64,000 nt of DNA from Amarobacter sp964507025 (GTDB lineage: Bacteria; Chloroflexota; Dehalococcoidia; Tepidiformales; Tepidiformaceae): positions 1 through 64,000 of the forward strand of contig CAZDOK010000002.1 in the NCBI GenBank assembly GCA_964507025.1. The letters are read 5' to 3'. Under the pieces are notes generated by a model that was not told the origin of the DNA, searched no databases, and saw only the letters and a program-made list of their open reading frames with translations. Every line of letters starts with the position of its first letter. Position 1 is the first letter of the stretch. The translations under genes and the position numbers were made by a program. Of this stretch, positions 10,964 through 19,735 are shown in pieces.

Positions 10964-11584
10964 ATGAACCAATCGACCAACGGCACGGGCCGGAAAACCG
11001 TCGGCGTCCTCGCCCTCCAGGGCGACTTTCGCGAGCACCGCGAGATGCTCGAAGGCATGGGCCATACGGTGCGCGAGATCCGCAAGCCAGGGCAACTCGC
11101 GGGCATCGATGCGCTCATCATCCCCGGCGGCGAAAGCACGACGATCGCCCGCCTCATCCTGAGCAACGGCTTCCAGCAACCGCTGCGCGATTTTTGCGCC
11201 AGCGGAAGGCCTGTCTGGGGCACCTGCGCCGGCGCCATCCTGCTCGCGAGAGAGGTCGACCGGCTCGACCGGCCGGGCATCGAGACGATGGACATCTCCG
11301 TGCACCGGAACGCGTTCGGGCGCCAGGTCGACAGCTTCGAAGCAGACCTCGACATCGAAGGGCTGGAAGGCGGACCGTTCCGGGCAGTGTTCATTCGTGC
11401 GCCACGAATTGATTCGGTGAGGTTCCCGGCGCGAGCCATCGCCACGCTGTCCGATGGGACCATCGTGGCTGCCCGGGAAGGGAATCTTCTCGCCACCTCG
11501 TTCCACCCTGAACTCACGGGAGACAAGCGGCTGCACGAGTTCTTTCTCACGATCGGCGGGCCGCCGGGAGGGCCAGCGAAATGA
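10964..11584 (+). CDS. pdxT: pyridoxal 5'-phosphate synthase glutaminase subunit PdxT
   Basis: Class I glutamine amidotransferase that supplies ammonia to PdxS for vitamin B6 synthesis. 206 residues from ATG 10964. Visible are VGVLALQGDFREH, the glutamine-binding IIPGGESTTI, the nucleophile cysteine in GTCAGAILLA, MDISVHRNAFGRQVDSFE, and the catalytic His/Glu in FHPEL. pdxS is not in the window. The stop overlaps the following GNAT start by four bases (ATGA), so the two are coupled. The 243-base gap before it contains the etfBA terminator, a TACACT box at 10842-10847 and nothing else I can name. Confidence 0.95.
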   Translation: MNQSTNGTGRKTVGVLALQGDFREHREMLEGMGHTVREIRKPGQLAGIDALIIPGGESTTIARLILSNGFQQPLRDFCASGRPVWGTCAGAILLAREVDRLDRPGIETMDISVHRNAFGRQVDSFEADLDIEGLEGGPFRAVFIRAPRIDSVRFPARAIATLSDGTIVAAREGNLLATSFHPELTGDKRLHEFFLTIGGPPGGPAK

Positions 11585-12498
11585 GTGAGCTGCGGGCGGA
11601 AACGCTCAGTCCGATCGATGCGGCGACACTCTGGCCGCAGCTCCACCGGCTCGACACCGAGGTGATCGCGACGCGGGGTGGGGAAAGCCTGCTTGTTTCT
11701 TCGGGGCTTGCCGCTACGGGCATCACCCGTCTTCCGAAGGTGCCTCGGACCACGGTGGTCGGGATCCGGCGGGGCCTTTCTTACCGGGGCGTCGCAGTCG
11801 CCCGGCGACTGGCCGGGGGAGCAGGCTGGGAAGTGGTTTCGCTCCGCATCGCCCGGCCGAAGGACGACGAGGCGGTGGTGGCGCTCCTGGCGGCGCTCGC
11901 CCAGGAGGCTGCGATCCGTGGTGGCCGCTGCCTGTATCTGCGGTATGCCGAGGGGTCGCCCCATGCGACTGCCCTGCGCCAGGGGGGCTTCTTCGCGTAC
12001 CGGCTGGAGCGCATCTATGCGCTGCCCACGGGCGCCAGGGGGGCCGAAACCGCGTTCCGGCCGGCTGGCCGTGCCGATCGCCAGGCGATTTTCCGGCTGT
12101 ATTGCCGCGCCGTACCGGAAATGGTGCGCCGCAACGAAGCACCAACCCAGCAGGAATTTCGTGCCGTGCTCGATTCATTCGACGCAGGCCGCGAGTTCGT
12201 GCTCGATGGCACGGCGGGGCTGGTGGCGTGGGTTGGCCTGGGCGAGCGCGAAGCCCACGTGCTCGTCGAGACGAGCGAAGGTGGTGTTGAAGCCGCGCTC
12301 GATCACATCGAGGCGCACGCTCCGCGGCACGGCGCGCTCGTCATCGCCGAACACCAGCCCGACCTCGAAAGCGCGGCCGAGGGCCGCGGATACCCGGCCC
12401 TCGGTGTACGCCTCATGTGCGCGCGAAGGCTCGCGCTCCTCAATCCTCTGAAGGAGGTGGTAGCGGTCCCGGGAGATTCGTTCCCCGTCCCGCAATAA
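11581..12498 (+). CDS. GNAT-type acetyltransferase-like protein
   Basis: 305 residues, starting inside the pdxT stop. The first ~150 residues look like one N-acetyltransferase-like fold (a VVSLRIARPKDDEAVVALLAAL strand/helix, EAAIRGGRCLYLRYAEGSPHATALRQGGFFAYRLERIYAL), and the second half looks like a weaker repeat (FRPAGRADRQAIFRLYCRAVPEMVRRNEAPT), so it may be a double-GNAT protein. Substrate unknown. Translational coupling to pdxT suggests co-expression, not shared chemistry. Confidence 0.6.
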   Translation: MSELRAETLSPIDAATLWPQLHRLDTEVIATRGGESLLVSSGLAATGITRLPKVPRTTVVGIRRGLSYRGVAVARRLAGGAGWEVVSLRIARPKDDEAVVALLAALAQEAAIRGGRCLYLRYAEGSPHATALRQGGFFAYRLERIYALPTGARGAETAFRPAGRADRQAIFRLYCRAVPEMVRRNEAPTQQEFRAVLDSFDAGREFVLDGTAGLVAWVGLGEREAHVLVETSEGGVEAALDHIEAHAPRHGALVIAEHQPDLESAAEGRGYPALGVRLMCARRLALLNPLKEVVAVPGDSFPVPQ

Positions 12499-12500
12499 CC

Positions 12501-14213
12501 GTGTCCCAGCAACCATCCGCCACACCGCTTCCAGACGAACAGATCGTGACCGACGACCTCGACCTGCTGCTCGATGCGCTGCCACCGCGCATCGTCGACT
12601 CGCTGCGGGCGGAGGAGCGCCGGACCGACCTGCTCGAAGTCGTCATGGACCTCGGCCGGCTGCCGGAGGCGCGCTATCCCGGGCGCGAAGTCGTCCTCAG
12701 CCGCGAAGAAGTGACCGAGGACGACCTGCAGTACGTCATCGACCGCATCGGCGACTTCGGCGATGACAACCGGGCCGGCATCGAGCGCACGCTGCACCGC
12801 ATCTCGTGCATCCGCAACCGTCGGGGCAAGGTCGTGGGCCTCACGTGCCGTGTCGGGCGGGCCGTCTACGGCACGATCCGGGTGATTGAGGACCTTGTGC
12901 TCAGTGGCAAGAGCATCCTCCTCCTCGGCAAACCGGGCGTCGGCAAGACGACCATGCTTCGCGAAGTCGCGCGGGTGCTGGCCGACGATGCGAACAAGCG
13001 CGTCATCATCGTCGACACCTCAAACGAAATCGGCGGGGATGGCGATGTGCCGCACCCGGCGATCGGGGGTTCGCGCCGGATGCAGGTGGCGACACCGCTC
13101 GCCCAACATGCCGTGATGATCGAGGCCGTGGAGAACCACATGCCGGAGGTCATCGTCATCGATGAGATCGGCACCGAGCTCGAGGCCCAGGCGGCACGCA
13201 CCATCGCCGAGCGCGGAGTCCAGCTCGTCGGCACCGCCCACGGAACGTCGCTCGAGAACCTGATGCTCAACCCGACGTTGGCCGACCTCATCGGCGGGAT
13301 CCAGTCGGTCACCCTCGGTGACGAGGAAGCCCGGCGACGGGGGACGCAGAAGTCGATCCTCGAACGGAAGGCGCCTCCGACGTTCGACGTGGTGATCGAG
13401 ATCGAGAGCTGGCAGCGCGTGCGGATCCACAAGAACGTGGCCGATACGGTCGATGCCATGCTTCGCGGATACGAGGCGAGGCCCGAAACGCGGCAGCTTG
13501 GCCGGGGTGGCCGGATCGAGATTGTGGACGATTCAGCGCACGAGGAGGCGCGGGTCGGTGGGGGTGCCCGGCAGGCGATCCGCCCGAGCCAGCCCACGTG
13601 GGAGATCGGCCATCGCCGCAACGGCGGGCACATCCGCGAGCGGGAGCACCGGGACAGCTACCTGTTCGAGCAACCTGAGTCCGATGAGGTGCCGGCTGCC
13701 TACGAGCGCGCCGCGGGGCGCGTGGCGCGGCTGTTCCCGTTTGGGATTCCGCGGAGCCGCCTGGAGACGGCGATTCGTTCGACCGGAGTTCCTGTCCAGC
13801 TGGTGGAGGACGTGGCGGAGGCGGATGCCGTCCTCACGATGCGAAGCTACTACCGGAGCAAGCCGGCGGCGCTGCGCGAGGCCGAGGAGCGCAACCTTCC
13901 GATGTACGTAGTGAAGAGCAACAGCACATTTCAGCTCGAACAGGCGCTGCTCCAGTTCCGGGGCGGGGGAGATGGCGGGCGGGGCCCGCGGCGCGACCCG
14001 ATGGTGGACGTGTTCCGGGAGACGGAGGACGCCATCGCGAAGGTGATAGAGGAGGGCCGCCCGGTTGAGCTGCCACCAGCGAACAGCTACGTGCGACGCG
14101 TTCAACATCAACTCGCGACGCGCTACAACCTCGATAGCACGAGCTCCGGCAAGGAGCCGCTGCGGCGGGTGAAGATCCTTCCGCTGGGATCGGGCGGCGG
14201 CCTTGGCCGCTGA
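12501..14213 (+). CDS. AAA ATPase with C-terminal R3H nucleic-acid-binding domain (SpoIIIAA/Ycf45-like)
   Basis: 570 residues, GTG start at 12501 two bases after the preceding stop. The N-terminal part (IVDSLRAEERRTDLLEVVMDLGRLPEARY) and the ATPase (Walker A GKPGVGKTT near residue 143, VIIVDTSNEIGGDGD, Walker B VIVIDEIG) match the SpoIIIAA/Ycf45 single-stranded nucleic-acid-binding ATPase family. A basic linker follows, then a second alpha/beta domain (RLFPFGIPRSRLETAIRSTG), and the final ~60 residues form an R3H domain (RRVQHQLATRYNLDSTSSG, R at the conserved place). It overlaps tmk by 11 bases. Biological role is not established in this family. Confidence 0.85.
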   Translation: MSQQPSATPLPDEQIVTDDLDLLLDALPPRIVDSLRAEERRTDLLEVVMDLGRLPEARYPGREVVLSREEVTEDDLQYVIDRIGDFGDDNRAGIERTLHRISCIRNRRGKVVGLTCRVGRAVYGTIRVIEDLVLSGKSILLLGKPGVGKTTMLREVARVLADDANKRVIIVDTSNEIGGDGDVPHPAIGGSRRMQVATPLAQHAVMIEAVENHMPEVIVIDEIGTELEAQAARTIAERGVQLVGTAHGTSLENLMLNPTLADLIGGIQSVTLGDEEARRRGTQKSILERKAPPTFDVVIEIESWQRVRIHKNVADTVDAMLRGYEARPETRQLGRGGRIEIVDDSAHEEARVGGGARQAIRPSQPTWEIGHRRNGGHIREREHRDSYLFEQPESDEVPAAYERAAGRVARLFPFGIPRSRLETAIRSTGVPVQLVEDVAEADAVLTMRSYYRSKPAALREAEERNLPMYVVKSNSTFQLEQALLQFRGGGDGGRGPRRDPMVDVFRETEDAIAKVIEEGRPVELPPANSYVRRVQHQLATRYNLDSTSSGKEPLRRVKILPLGSGGGLGR

Positions 14214-14826
14214 TCGCGGGCGCTTCATCGTCTTCGAAGGCGGCGAGGGCTCGGGTAAGAGCACGGCGTCCCTCGCCGTCGTTCACCGCCTCCAGGCGGA
14301 AGGCGTGGCGGTGCTCCATACGCGGGAACCAGGAGGCACACCGGCGGGCGAGCTGGTGCGCGGCCTGTTGCACCAGCCCCTGACGCCGTGGGCCGAGCTA
14401 TTCGCGTTCCTGGCCGCGCGCGCCCAGCTTGTGGCGACGGTGATCCGGCCCGCCCTGGAGCGCGGCGAGACCGTCATCTGCGATCGTTTCGCCCCGAGTA
14501 CGTTCGCCTACCAGGTACATGCGCGCGGGCTCGACCCGGTGGTCGTGCGGACCGCTAACGCTGCGGCGACTGGCGGTCTGGAACCCGACCTGGTGGTGTA
14601 CCTGGATATCGCCCCGGAGGCGGGATTGACCCGGAAGCACGGCGAGGCGGAAGCGATCCAGACCGGGCTCGAAGGCATCGAGTTCCACCGGAGCGTGCGC
14701 GAGGGCTACCTCCTGCAGGCGCGTTCGGCGGCTGGCCGATGGGTCATCGTCGATGGCGCGCTACCGGCCGCCCGCGTCGCGGAGCTGGCCTTCGATGCCG
14801 TCCGCGCCACCCTGGATCCGGTCTGA
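14203..14826 (+). CDS. tmk: thymidylate kinase
   Basis: Phosphorylates dTMP to dTDP. 207 residues, TTG start at 14203 inside the upstream gene. The P-loop reads FEGGEGSGKSTA, the DR motif is CDRFAPSTFAYQ, and TREPGGTPAGELVR is the typical dTMP-binding segment. The LID region is short. Start-codon choice rests on the family's usual N-terminus (GRFIVFEGGEG) and the overlap with the R3H gene, which implies translational coupling. Confidence 0.94.
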   Translation: MAADRGRFIVFEGGEGSGKSTASLAVVHRLQAEGVAVLHTREPGGTPAGELVRGLLHQPLTPWAELFAFLAARAQLVATVIRPALERGETVICDRFAPSTFAYQVHARGLDPVVVRTANAAATGGLEPDLVVYLDIAPEAGLTRKHGEAEAIQTGLEGIEFHRSVREGYLLQARSAAGRWVIVDGALPAARVAELAFDAVRATLDPV

Positions 14827-14840
14827 CGCACCGGGCAGCT

Positions 14841-15287
14841 TCAAGGCGTGCGATCGCGCACCTGGCGTTCCATCTCCTTGAAGAACTGAGTAAGCAGGAG
14901 TTTCACGGTCCCGGCAAGCACCTGCCCACCAACGCGGGCCAGCGCTCCCTGGGCACGCAGATCGCCGGAGTAGCGAACCACGGTCGTGCCCTGGTCCTCG
15001 CGCAGGCTGACGCTGGCATCGGCCTGGGCGTCGCCGAGTGTTCCCTTACCCGCGATCACCAGCCGAAACGACAGCGGCATCGCCGCATCGGCCACGCCGA
15101 CTTCGCCGGCGTACTGTCCTCTGACCGCCGAGACACCGACCCGCATGGACACGAGGAACCGGCGCGGGGCAACCTCATGAAGTTCTTCACAGCCGGGAAT
15201 CGAAGCCTTCAGCGCGCGCGCATCGAGGAGGGTCTCCCAGACCAGGGCGGCCGGGGCCTTGAATTTGTGTTCGCCCGAAATGTCCAA
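14841..15287 (-). CDS. CoxG-like SRPBCC protein
   Basis: 148 residues from TTG 15287 with a GGGGGAG site just upstream. The sequence DISGEHKFKAPAALVWETLLD...IPGCEELHE is typical of carbon monoxide dehydrogenase subunit G-type SRPBCC proteins, which help membrane association or maturation of molybdenum CO dehydrogenase. There is no coxMSL cluster in view, so the function may differ; many such proteins are lipid or ligand binders. The reading frame is open 24 codons further upstream, but that portion has no family resemblance. Confidence 0.75.
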   Translation of the reverse strand: MDISGEHKFKAPAALVWETLLDARALKASIPGCEELHEVAPRRFLVSMRVGVSAVRGQYAGEVGVADAAMPLSFRLVIAGKGTLGDAQADASVSLREDQGTTVVRYSGDLRAQGALARVGGQVLAGTVKLLLTQFFKEMERQVRDRTP

Positions 15288-15374
15288 CGGCTCCCCCGGT
15301 GCGCCCGCTTCACGCTCGTGGGCATACCGATCGTAGTCGTCCCGGCAGGGCCCTCTCAACCCACGAGAGGAGTT

Positions 15375-15590
15375 CTACGCTGGCTCGGGAAGCGGGAATC
15401 CCGGCAAGGGAAGCGTCAGGCTGAGTGCGGCCCGCCTCCGCTTACGCGCGCGATCCAGGCGCTGCCGGTGCAGCAGCGTACGATGGAAAGCGCGCTCGAC
15501 GGAGATGGAGCAGCTGCCGCATATGCCATGCGAAACGGGGCCTTCCACCCCTGAGAGGGTCGTTCCACACCACGCACACACCACGCGCAT
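15375..15590 (-). CDS. small zinc-ribbon-like protein
   Basis: 71 residues from ATG 15590. Two cysteine pairs, VCAWCGTTL near residue 5 and a histidine/cysteine group SHGICGSCS near residue 20, suggest a small zinc-binding ribbon, followed by a basic helix (FHRTLLHRQRLDRARKRRR). Such CxxC...HxxCxxC mini-domains occur alone and in regulators. Function unknown. It lies upstream of the CoxG-like gene on the same strand, 87 bases away. Confidence 0.6.
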   Translation of the reverse strand: MRVVCAWCGTTLSGVEGPVSHGICGSCSISVERAFHRTLLHRQRLDRARKRRRAALSLTLPLPGFPLPEPA

Positions 15591-15754
15591 CGTTCCACCT
15601 CCACAGCCACGCTCCGGCTGATCTGATCGTTTCCGGTGTCACGCTGGAGGCCAATCGGGAGAACCCCTGATAGGGTGTTAACTCGGCGTAACCTTTGTGT
15701 AATCCAGTTCACCGTTCCCGTTGCGAGTGCGCCGTCTGGTACCATTGGGGTTCG

Positions 15755-16525
15755 ATGTCCACGGTCGCGGAGTCCCGGCCCCCAGTCCTCGAAGGCGATG
15801 TGGAGGACAGCCCTAACCTGCCGGCACCGGAGGAGACGGTCCTGCGCATGCGCCAGGCCATCCTCGATGGTGAGCACTGGTTCGAGGCGCTCCTCGACGC
15901 GATCGCCAGGTGGCGGCTGCCGGCCGAACGTATCGGCGACCGTGAGTACCGCTACCTCATCCACGGCGAGGCATTCGACTGGCTGTTGCTCGCCGAACGG
16001 CTGCTCGACGAGGTGCCAGACCTCGTTCGGCCAGCCGAGCGCGAGGCGCTGCTCTGGGAGAACCGCTGGCCCATCGAGATGGAGAACGACGACTTCGCAC
16101 TCCGCATGGGGCAGGTCAAACACAGCGCGCACCTGAATTACCTCTACGGCGTGCTCGTGGAAGAGGCGCTCCAGCTAAGCGTGGAGGAAGAGATCCACAA
16201 GGAGATCCGGTGCCGCGCCTGGGGGTATGACCAGCGCGTAGACGAATCGATGTACCAGCGCGTGTATGGGCGCAGCCGCGAAGAGCTCTTCGCCCTGCAC
16301 TACCAGGACACGGGCGTCCTCATGCGCGAGGATGTTCCGCTGGCGGATTGGAAGGCCTTCACGTACTGGCTCTTCAAGCAAAGGCTCAAGCTCCAGGACA
16401 AGGCACGTGTGGCGAGCGACACGCGGAAGGGGCTGGCCCAGCTCACGCGGATGGAACTGGCTGTGAGCGAACGGCGCCATGGCGCCCGGCTCGATGCAGC
16501 GGACTTCGCCGCGCGCTACGCCTGA
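15755..16525 (+). CDS. conserved hypothetical protein
   Basis: 256 residues from ATG 15755 (MSTVAESRPPVLEG). I do not recognise the family. It is a soluble, highly charged, mostly helical protein, rich in Trp and Tyr (YWLFKQRLKLQDKARV, EEIHKEIRCRAWGYDQ), without signal or membrane segments. A TACCAT box lies nine bases upstream of the start. Convergent with the ASCH/crotonase operon, 18 bases away. Confidence 0.65.
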   Translation: MSTVAESRPPVLEGDVEDSPNLPAPEETVLRMRQAILDGEHWFEALLDAIARWRLPAERIGDREYRYLIHGEAFDWLLLAERLLDEVPDLVRPAEREALLWENRWPIEMENDDFALRMGQVKHSAHLNYLYGVLVEEALQLSVEEEIHKEIRCRAWGYDQRVDESMYQRVYGRSREELFALHYQDTGVLMREDVPLADWKAFTYWLFKQRLKLQDKARVASDTRKGLAQLTRMELAVSERRHGARLDAADFAARYA

Positions 16526-16543
16526 TACGGGACGCGGGCGCGC

Positions 16544-17029
16544 CTACCCGGAATCGCGCACGTACACCACCCGGAACTGCTCGCACGAGACCGGCATCCG
16601 TTCATCGGGTTGTCGCCCGAGAGCTGCGCAGCGGCGGGAGAAGTAGCGCCAATGGGCCTCCCTCCACCAGGCGAGGGAGCCATCGCCCTCGCCCTCCAGA
16701 GCCGCGAATCGCGCGTCGACGTCACCGAACGGCCCCGTCTCGACGCTCGTGTACTCGATGACACACCAGGGATCGCCCCGGCCGTCGAGAACAACCTCGA
16801 ACATGCCGGGGCGCGGGAGTGGCACGCCCTCGGACTCGTACTCCCAGACGAGCCCGGCGGTCGCAGTCTTCTTCCCGGCGACGACGAGCGCGGCAAGCTC
16901 GTCGGCCATTTCCGGGCGATCGCCGAACTGCGACGCGGGGGGCGCTTCTGCCGGGAGCCGGACACGTTCGCTCCCTGGCAGCGTCGACCGGTACTCGTTC
17001 CAGAAGTCCTGGGCCGAACTGTGGCTCAC
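16544..17029 (-). CDS. ASCH domain protein
   Basis: 161 residues, GTG start at 17029 overlapping the crotonase stop (GTGA). The sequence shows FWNEYRSTLP, QFGDRPEMADELAALVVAGKKTATA, WEYESEGVPLPRPGMFEVVLDGRGDPWCVIE and a C-terminal WREAHWRYFSR...MPVSCEQFRVVY, the standard ASCH pattern. The family is thought to bind RNA or modified nucleosides; some members hydrolyse N4-acetylcytidine. No substrate can be assigned. Coupling to a crotonase is noted under that gene. Confidence 0.85.
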   Translation of the reverse strand: MSHSSAQDFWNEYRSTLPGSERVRLPAEAPPASQFGDRPEMADELAALVVAGKKTATAGLVWEYESEGVPLPRPGMFEVVLDGRGDPWCVIEYTSVETGPFGDVDARFAALEGEGDGSLAWWREAHWRYFSRRCAALGRQPDERMPVSCEQFRVVYVRDSG

Positions 17030-17853
17030 TCGCCCCGGTACAGCACGTCGCGCGACTGGCGGAATGCTTCCCACCCCTGCTCGCGCAACACCTTCAGGTG
17101 GGGGTCGGGTTCAGCCGCCTGCGTGCCGAGCCGTTCGGCGAGCACCGGGTCGGCCCGGTAATCCAGCGCCTCGCGGAAGCCGGCCAACTCGTACACGCGG
17201 TTCACCAGGAGCTTGTTCTGGCGCACGGCCTTCTGTGGCAGCGCGGCGAGCTTCCTGGCCCAGTCCTCGGCGGTGGCCATCAGGTCATCGCCCGGCACCA
17301 CCCTGTTCACCAGGCCGAGCCGCAAGGCGTCCTGCGCGTTGATGCGCTCACCGAGGAGGAGTACCTCCTTGGCCTGCTTCAGGCCGGTGAGGAACGGCGT
17401 TACCAGGATGGGCGGGCCGAATCCGTGGCGGATCTGGATCTCGCCGAGGACGGCGTCATCGGCGGCGATCGTCAGGTCGCACATGCCAGCGAGCTCGCAG
17501 CCCTGTCCGACGGCGTACCCGCGCACCGCAGCGATGACCGGCTTTGGCATGTTCCAGATCCGGAGGTTGATCTGCATGCCACCAGGGGTAGGGTCGCTGT
17601 CGGGTGGTGGGGTTGATTGGAGGTCGCCGCCCGCAGAGAAAGCGCGGCCAGCACCGGTCAGGATGATGGCTTTGACTTCGTCGTCGGCCTCGGCCTGGTC
17701 GAGCGCCCACCAGAGGCGACGGTTGATCGACCAGTTCATGGCGTTCAGTACGACCGGGCGGTTCAACGTGATGACGGCGTAGTTTTCACGTTTTTCGTAC
17801 AGGACGTCATCGGGAGATGGGGGCGGGATTTCGATCTGCTGGGGATTCGTCAA
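17026..17853 (-). CDS. enoyl-CoA hydratase/isomerase (crotonase) family protein
   Basis: 275 residues from TTG 17853, with GGAG about eight bases upstream. The core is YAVITLNRPVVLNAMNWSINRRLWWAL, the oxyanion-hole segments GAGRAFSAGGDL and AAVRGYAVGQGCELAGMCDLTIAA, and IRHGFGPP. A crotonase acting on acyl-CoA, either beta-oxidation hydratase or another activity; the usual catalytic Glu pair is not obvious. It is the first gene of an operon with the ASCH gene, overlapping by four bases. The open frame continues upstream but is antisense to other sequence and lacks family similarity. Confidence 0.87.
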   Translation of the reverse strand: MTNPQQIEIPPPSPDDVLYEKRENYAVITLNRPVVLNAMNWSINRRLWWALDQAEADDEVKAIILTGAGRAFSAGGDLQSTPPPDSDPTPGGMQINLRIWNMPKPVIAAVRGYAVGQGCELAGMCDLTIAADDAVLGEIQIRHGFGPPILVTPFLTGLKQAKEVLLLGERINAQDALRLGLVNRVVPGDDLMATAEDWARKLAALPQKAVRQNKLLVNRVYELAGFREALDYRADPVLAERLGTQAAEPDPHLKVLREQGWEAFRQSRDVLYRGE

Positions 17854-17927
17854 GTTATGCTCCGGGTCTCGTTCGTAGCCGAAGCCTACCGGCAGCTGTG
17901 CGCGGGGGCGAGTGGCAGGCGCGCGTG

Positions 17928-18974
17928 TTACAGGCCACGCAGTTCCACGGGACGGCCAGTCCACTCGCGCACGCGGCCAATGGTCAGCGCCTCGGGGATG
18001 GCCTCGAGCACAGCGTCCGCAGCGGCCGGGGAGACCATGAGCACGAGACCGATGCCCATGTTGAACACCTCGTACATCTCCTCGGCGGAGACCTCGCCGC
18101 GCTGCTGGATGAGCTGGAAGATGGGGAGCACCGGCCACGAGCTGACGTCGAACTCGGCGGTCACCCCGTCAGGCAAGATGCGCGGGACGTTCTCCACGTA
18201 GCCGCCGCCGGTGATGTGGGCCATCCCGTGGACGCGGTCCATCACCGGGGCAACCTGGGCGTAGTACGGCCGGTGCGTGGTCAGCAGCGCGTCTCCGAGC
18301 GAGGATCCACGAAGCATCGCCGGGCGCTCTTCGAGGCGCCGGCGCGTTTCTTCGAGTGACTCGCCATTGCAGATGTCGAGCACCTTGCGCGCGAGCGAGA
18401 ACCCGTTGGTGTGCAGGCCAGAACTCGGGATGCCGAGAAGCAGATCGCCGGCGGCGACCTTCGAGCCGTCGATGATGCGGTCGCGTTCGACCACGCCAAC
18501 GATGAAGCCGGCGAGGTCGAATTCGCCCGGCGGGTAGACATCGGGCATGTCGGCGGTCTCACCGCCGAGGAGCGCGCAGCCGGCATCGGCGCAGGCGCGC
18601 GCGACGCCTTCCACGAGCGTTTGCTTCTGCTCCGTCGTCAGCCCGTTCCCGGCGATGTAGTCGAGGAAGAAGATGGGCTCGGCGCCACAAACCATGATGT
18701 CGTTGACACTGTGGCCGAGGATATCGGGACCGCAGAGATCGAGCCGGTTGGCAGCGAGGTGGAGCTTCACCTTGGTGCCGATGCCGTCGGCACTGGCGGA
18801 AAGGACGGGGTCGCGATACTTCTCGCCGAGCCGAAAGAGCCCGCTGAACGGCCCGGCGTCGCTCAGCACCTCGGGCCGGCGCGCCTGCGCGAGGATGCCA
18901 GGCAGGCTCTTTGCGAACTTGCTGCGGGCGGCGATATCGACCCCGGCGGCGGCATAGGCGCGCGGTTCTGTCAT
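17928..18974 (-). CDS. purM: phosphoribosylformylglycinamidine cyclo-ligase
   Basis: AIR synthetase, fifth step of purine synthesis. 348 residues from ATG 18974; a GTG one codon earlier is possible. Signature segments: YAAAGVDIAARSKFAKS, the ATP/metal-binding SASADGIGTKVKLHLAA, GHSVNDIMVCGAEPIFFLDY, GCALLGGETADMP, GIPSSGLHTNGFSLARKV, HITGGGYVENVPRILP and EMYEVFNMGIGLVLMV. A TAGGCT box (18988-18983) lies eight bases before the ATG. Divergent from the small membrane protein/moaC pair across 72 bases. Confidence 0.97.
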   Translation of the reverse strand: MTEPRAYAAAGVDIAARSKFAKSLPGILAQARRPEVLSDAGPFSGLFRLGEKYRDPVLSASADGIGTKVKLHLAANRLDLCGPDILGHSVNDIMVCGAEPIFFLDYIAGNGLTTEQKQTLVEGVARACADAGCALLGGETADMPDVYPPGEFDLAGFIVGVVERDRIIDGSKVAAGDLLLGIPSSGLHTNGFSLARKVLDICNGESLEETRRRLEERPAMLRGSSLGDALLTTHRPYYAQVAPVMDRVHGMAHITGGGYVENVPRILPDGVTAEFDVSSWPVLPIFQLIQQRGEVSAEEMYEVFNMGIGLVLMVSPAAADAVLEAIPEALTIGRVREWTGRPVELRGL

Positions 18975-18982
18975 CACCTATC

Positions 18983-19039
18983 AGCCTATCGTCCCGCGCA
19001 CCTAGCAGCCATGCGCGAGCGCGCCCTTGGGCCTACACT
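18983..19039. promoter_or_regulatory. divergent promoter region between purM and the small membrane protein gene
   Basis: On the minus strand TAGGCT (18988-18983) precedes the purM ATG by eight bases. On the plus strand TACACT (19034-19039) precedes ATG 19047 by seven. Neither start has a Shine-Dalgarno site. -35 boxes are not clear. Confidence 0.45.
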
Positions 19040-19046
19040 CTGCGCA

Positions 19047-19268
19047 ATGGCGAGCGCGAAACACCCCCTGCGCGAACAGTTCGAGGTTGCCCGGCGGCGT
19101 GAGTCGTTCTTCAGCTTCCTCGCGGGCACAGGCATCGGCATCATCGCCTTCGATACGTGGGTTTCGCCGTGGGCCGGCGTGCCGGGGGGACTCGCCATCG
19201 GCGGCCTCGCCTACGGCGTGGTCTACACCTACGAATCCCTGATGTGGCGGCGCAACCATGGCCGGTGA
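19047..19268 (+). CDS. small membrane protein
   Basis: 73 residues from ATG 19047. A basic cytoplasmic N-terminus (KHPLREQFEVARRRE) is followed by two hydrophobic segments (FFSFLAGTGIGIIAFDTWV and GVPGGLAIGGLAYGVVYTYE) and a basic tail. Family not recognised. Its 3' end overlaps the moaC start by eleven bases, so expression is coupled to molybdopterin synthesis. Confidence 0.55.
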   Translation: MASAKHPLREQFEVARRRESFFSFLAGTGIGIIAFDTWVSPWAGVPGGLAIGGLAYGVVYTYESLMWRRNHGR

Positions 19269-19734
19269 ACTTTCCCATCTCGACGAACGCGGCGCCGCCC
19301 GCATGGTGGACGTTTCGGCCAAGGCGGAGACCACCCGGACGGCCGTGGCCGAGGCGATTGTGCGGATGCAACCCGCCACGCTCGCCCTCATCCAGCAGGG
19401 CGGTATCGCCAAGGGCGACGTGTTCGCGACCGCCCGGCTCGCGGGGATCATGGCCGCGAAGCGGACTCCGGACCTGATCCCGCTCTGCCATCCCCTCGCC
19501 ATCACCGGCGTCACGGTCGATCTCGCGCCCCAGGGTGATGCGGCACTCATCATCCACGCGACCGTGAAGACGACCGGGAAGACCGGCGTGGAAATGGAGG
19601 CGCTGACGGCCGCCTCAGTGGCCGCGCTCACGGTCTATGACATGTGCAAGGCTGTGGAGAAGGGCATCCGGATCGAGTCTGTCCGGCTGCTGGAGAAGCA
19701 CGGTGGCAAGAGCGGGGACTGGATAGCGGGGTAG
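19258..19734 (+). CDS. moaC: cyclic pyranopterin monophosphate synthase MoaC
   Basis: Converts the MoaA product to cPMP in molybdenum cofactor synthesis. 158 residues. Visible motifs are LSHLDERGAARMVDVSAKAETTRTAVAEA, GDVFATARLAGIMAAKRTPDLIPLCHPL (active-site region), TGKTGVEMEALTAASVAALTVYDMCKAV and the C-terminal LLEKHGGKSGDW. The enzyme would serve the molybdenum oxidoreductase at 61.5-64 kb. No other moa genes are in the window. Confidence 0.97.
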   Translation: MAGELSHLDERGAARMVDVSAKAETTRTAVAEAIVRMQPATLALIQQGGIAKGDVFATARLAGIMAAKRTPDLIPLCHPLAITGVTVDLAPQGDAALIIHATVKTTGKTGVEMEALTAASVAALTVYDMCKAVEKGIRIESVRLLEKHGGKSGDWIAG

Positions 19735-19735
19735 T

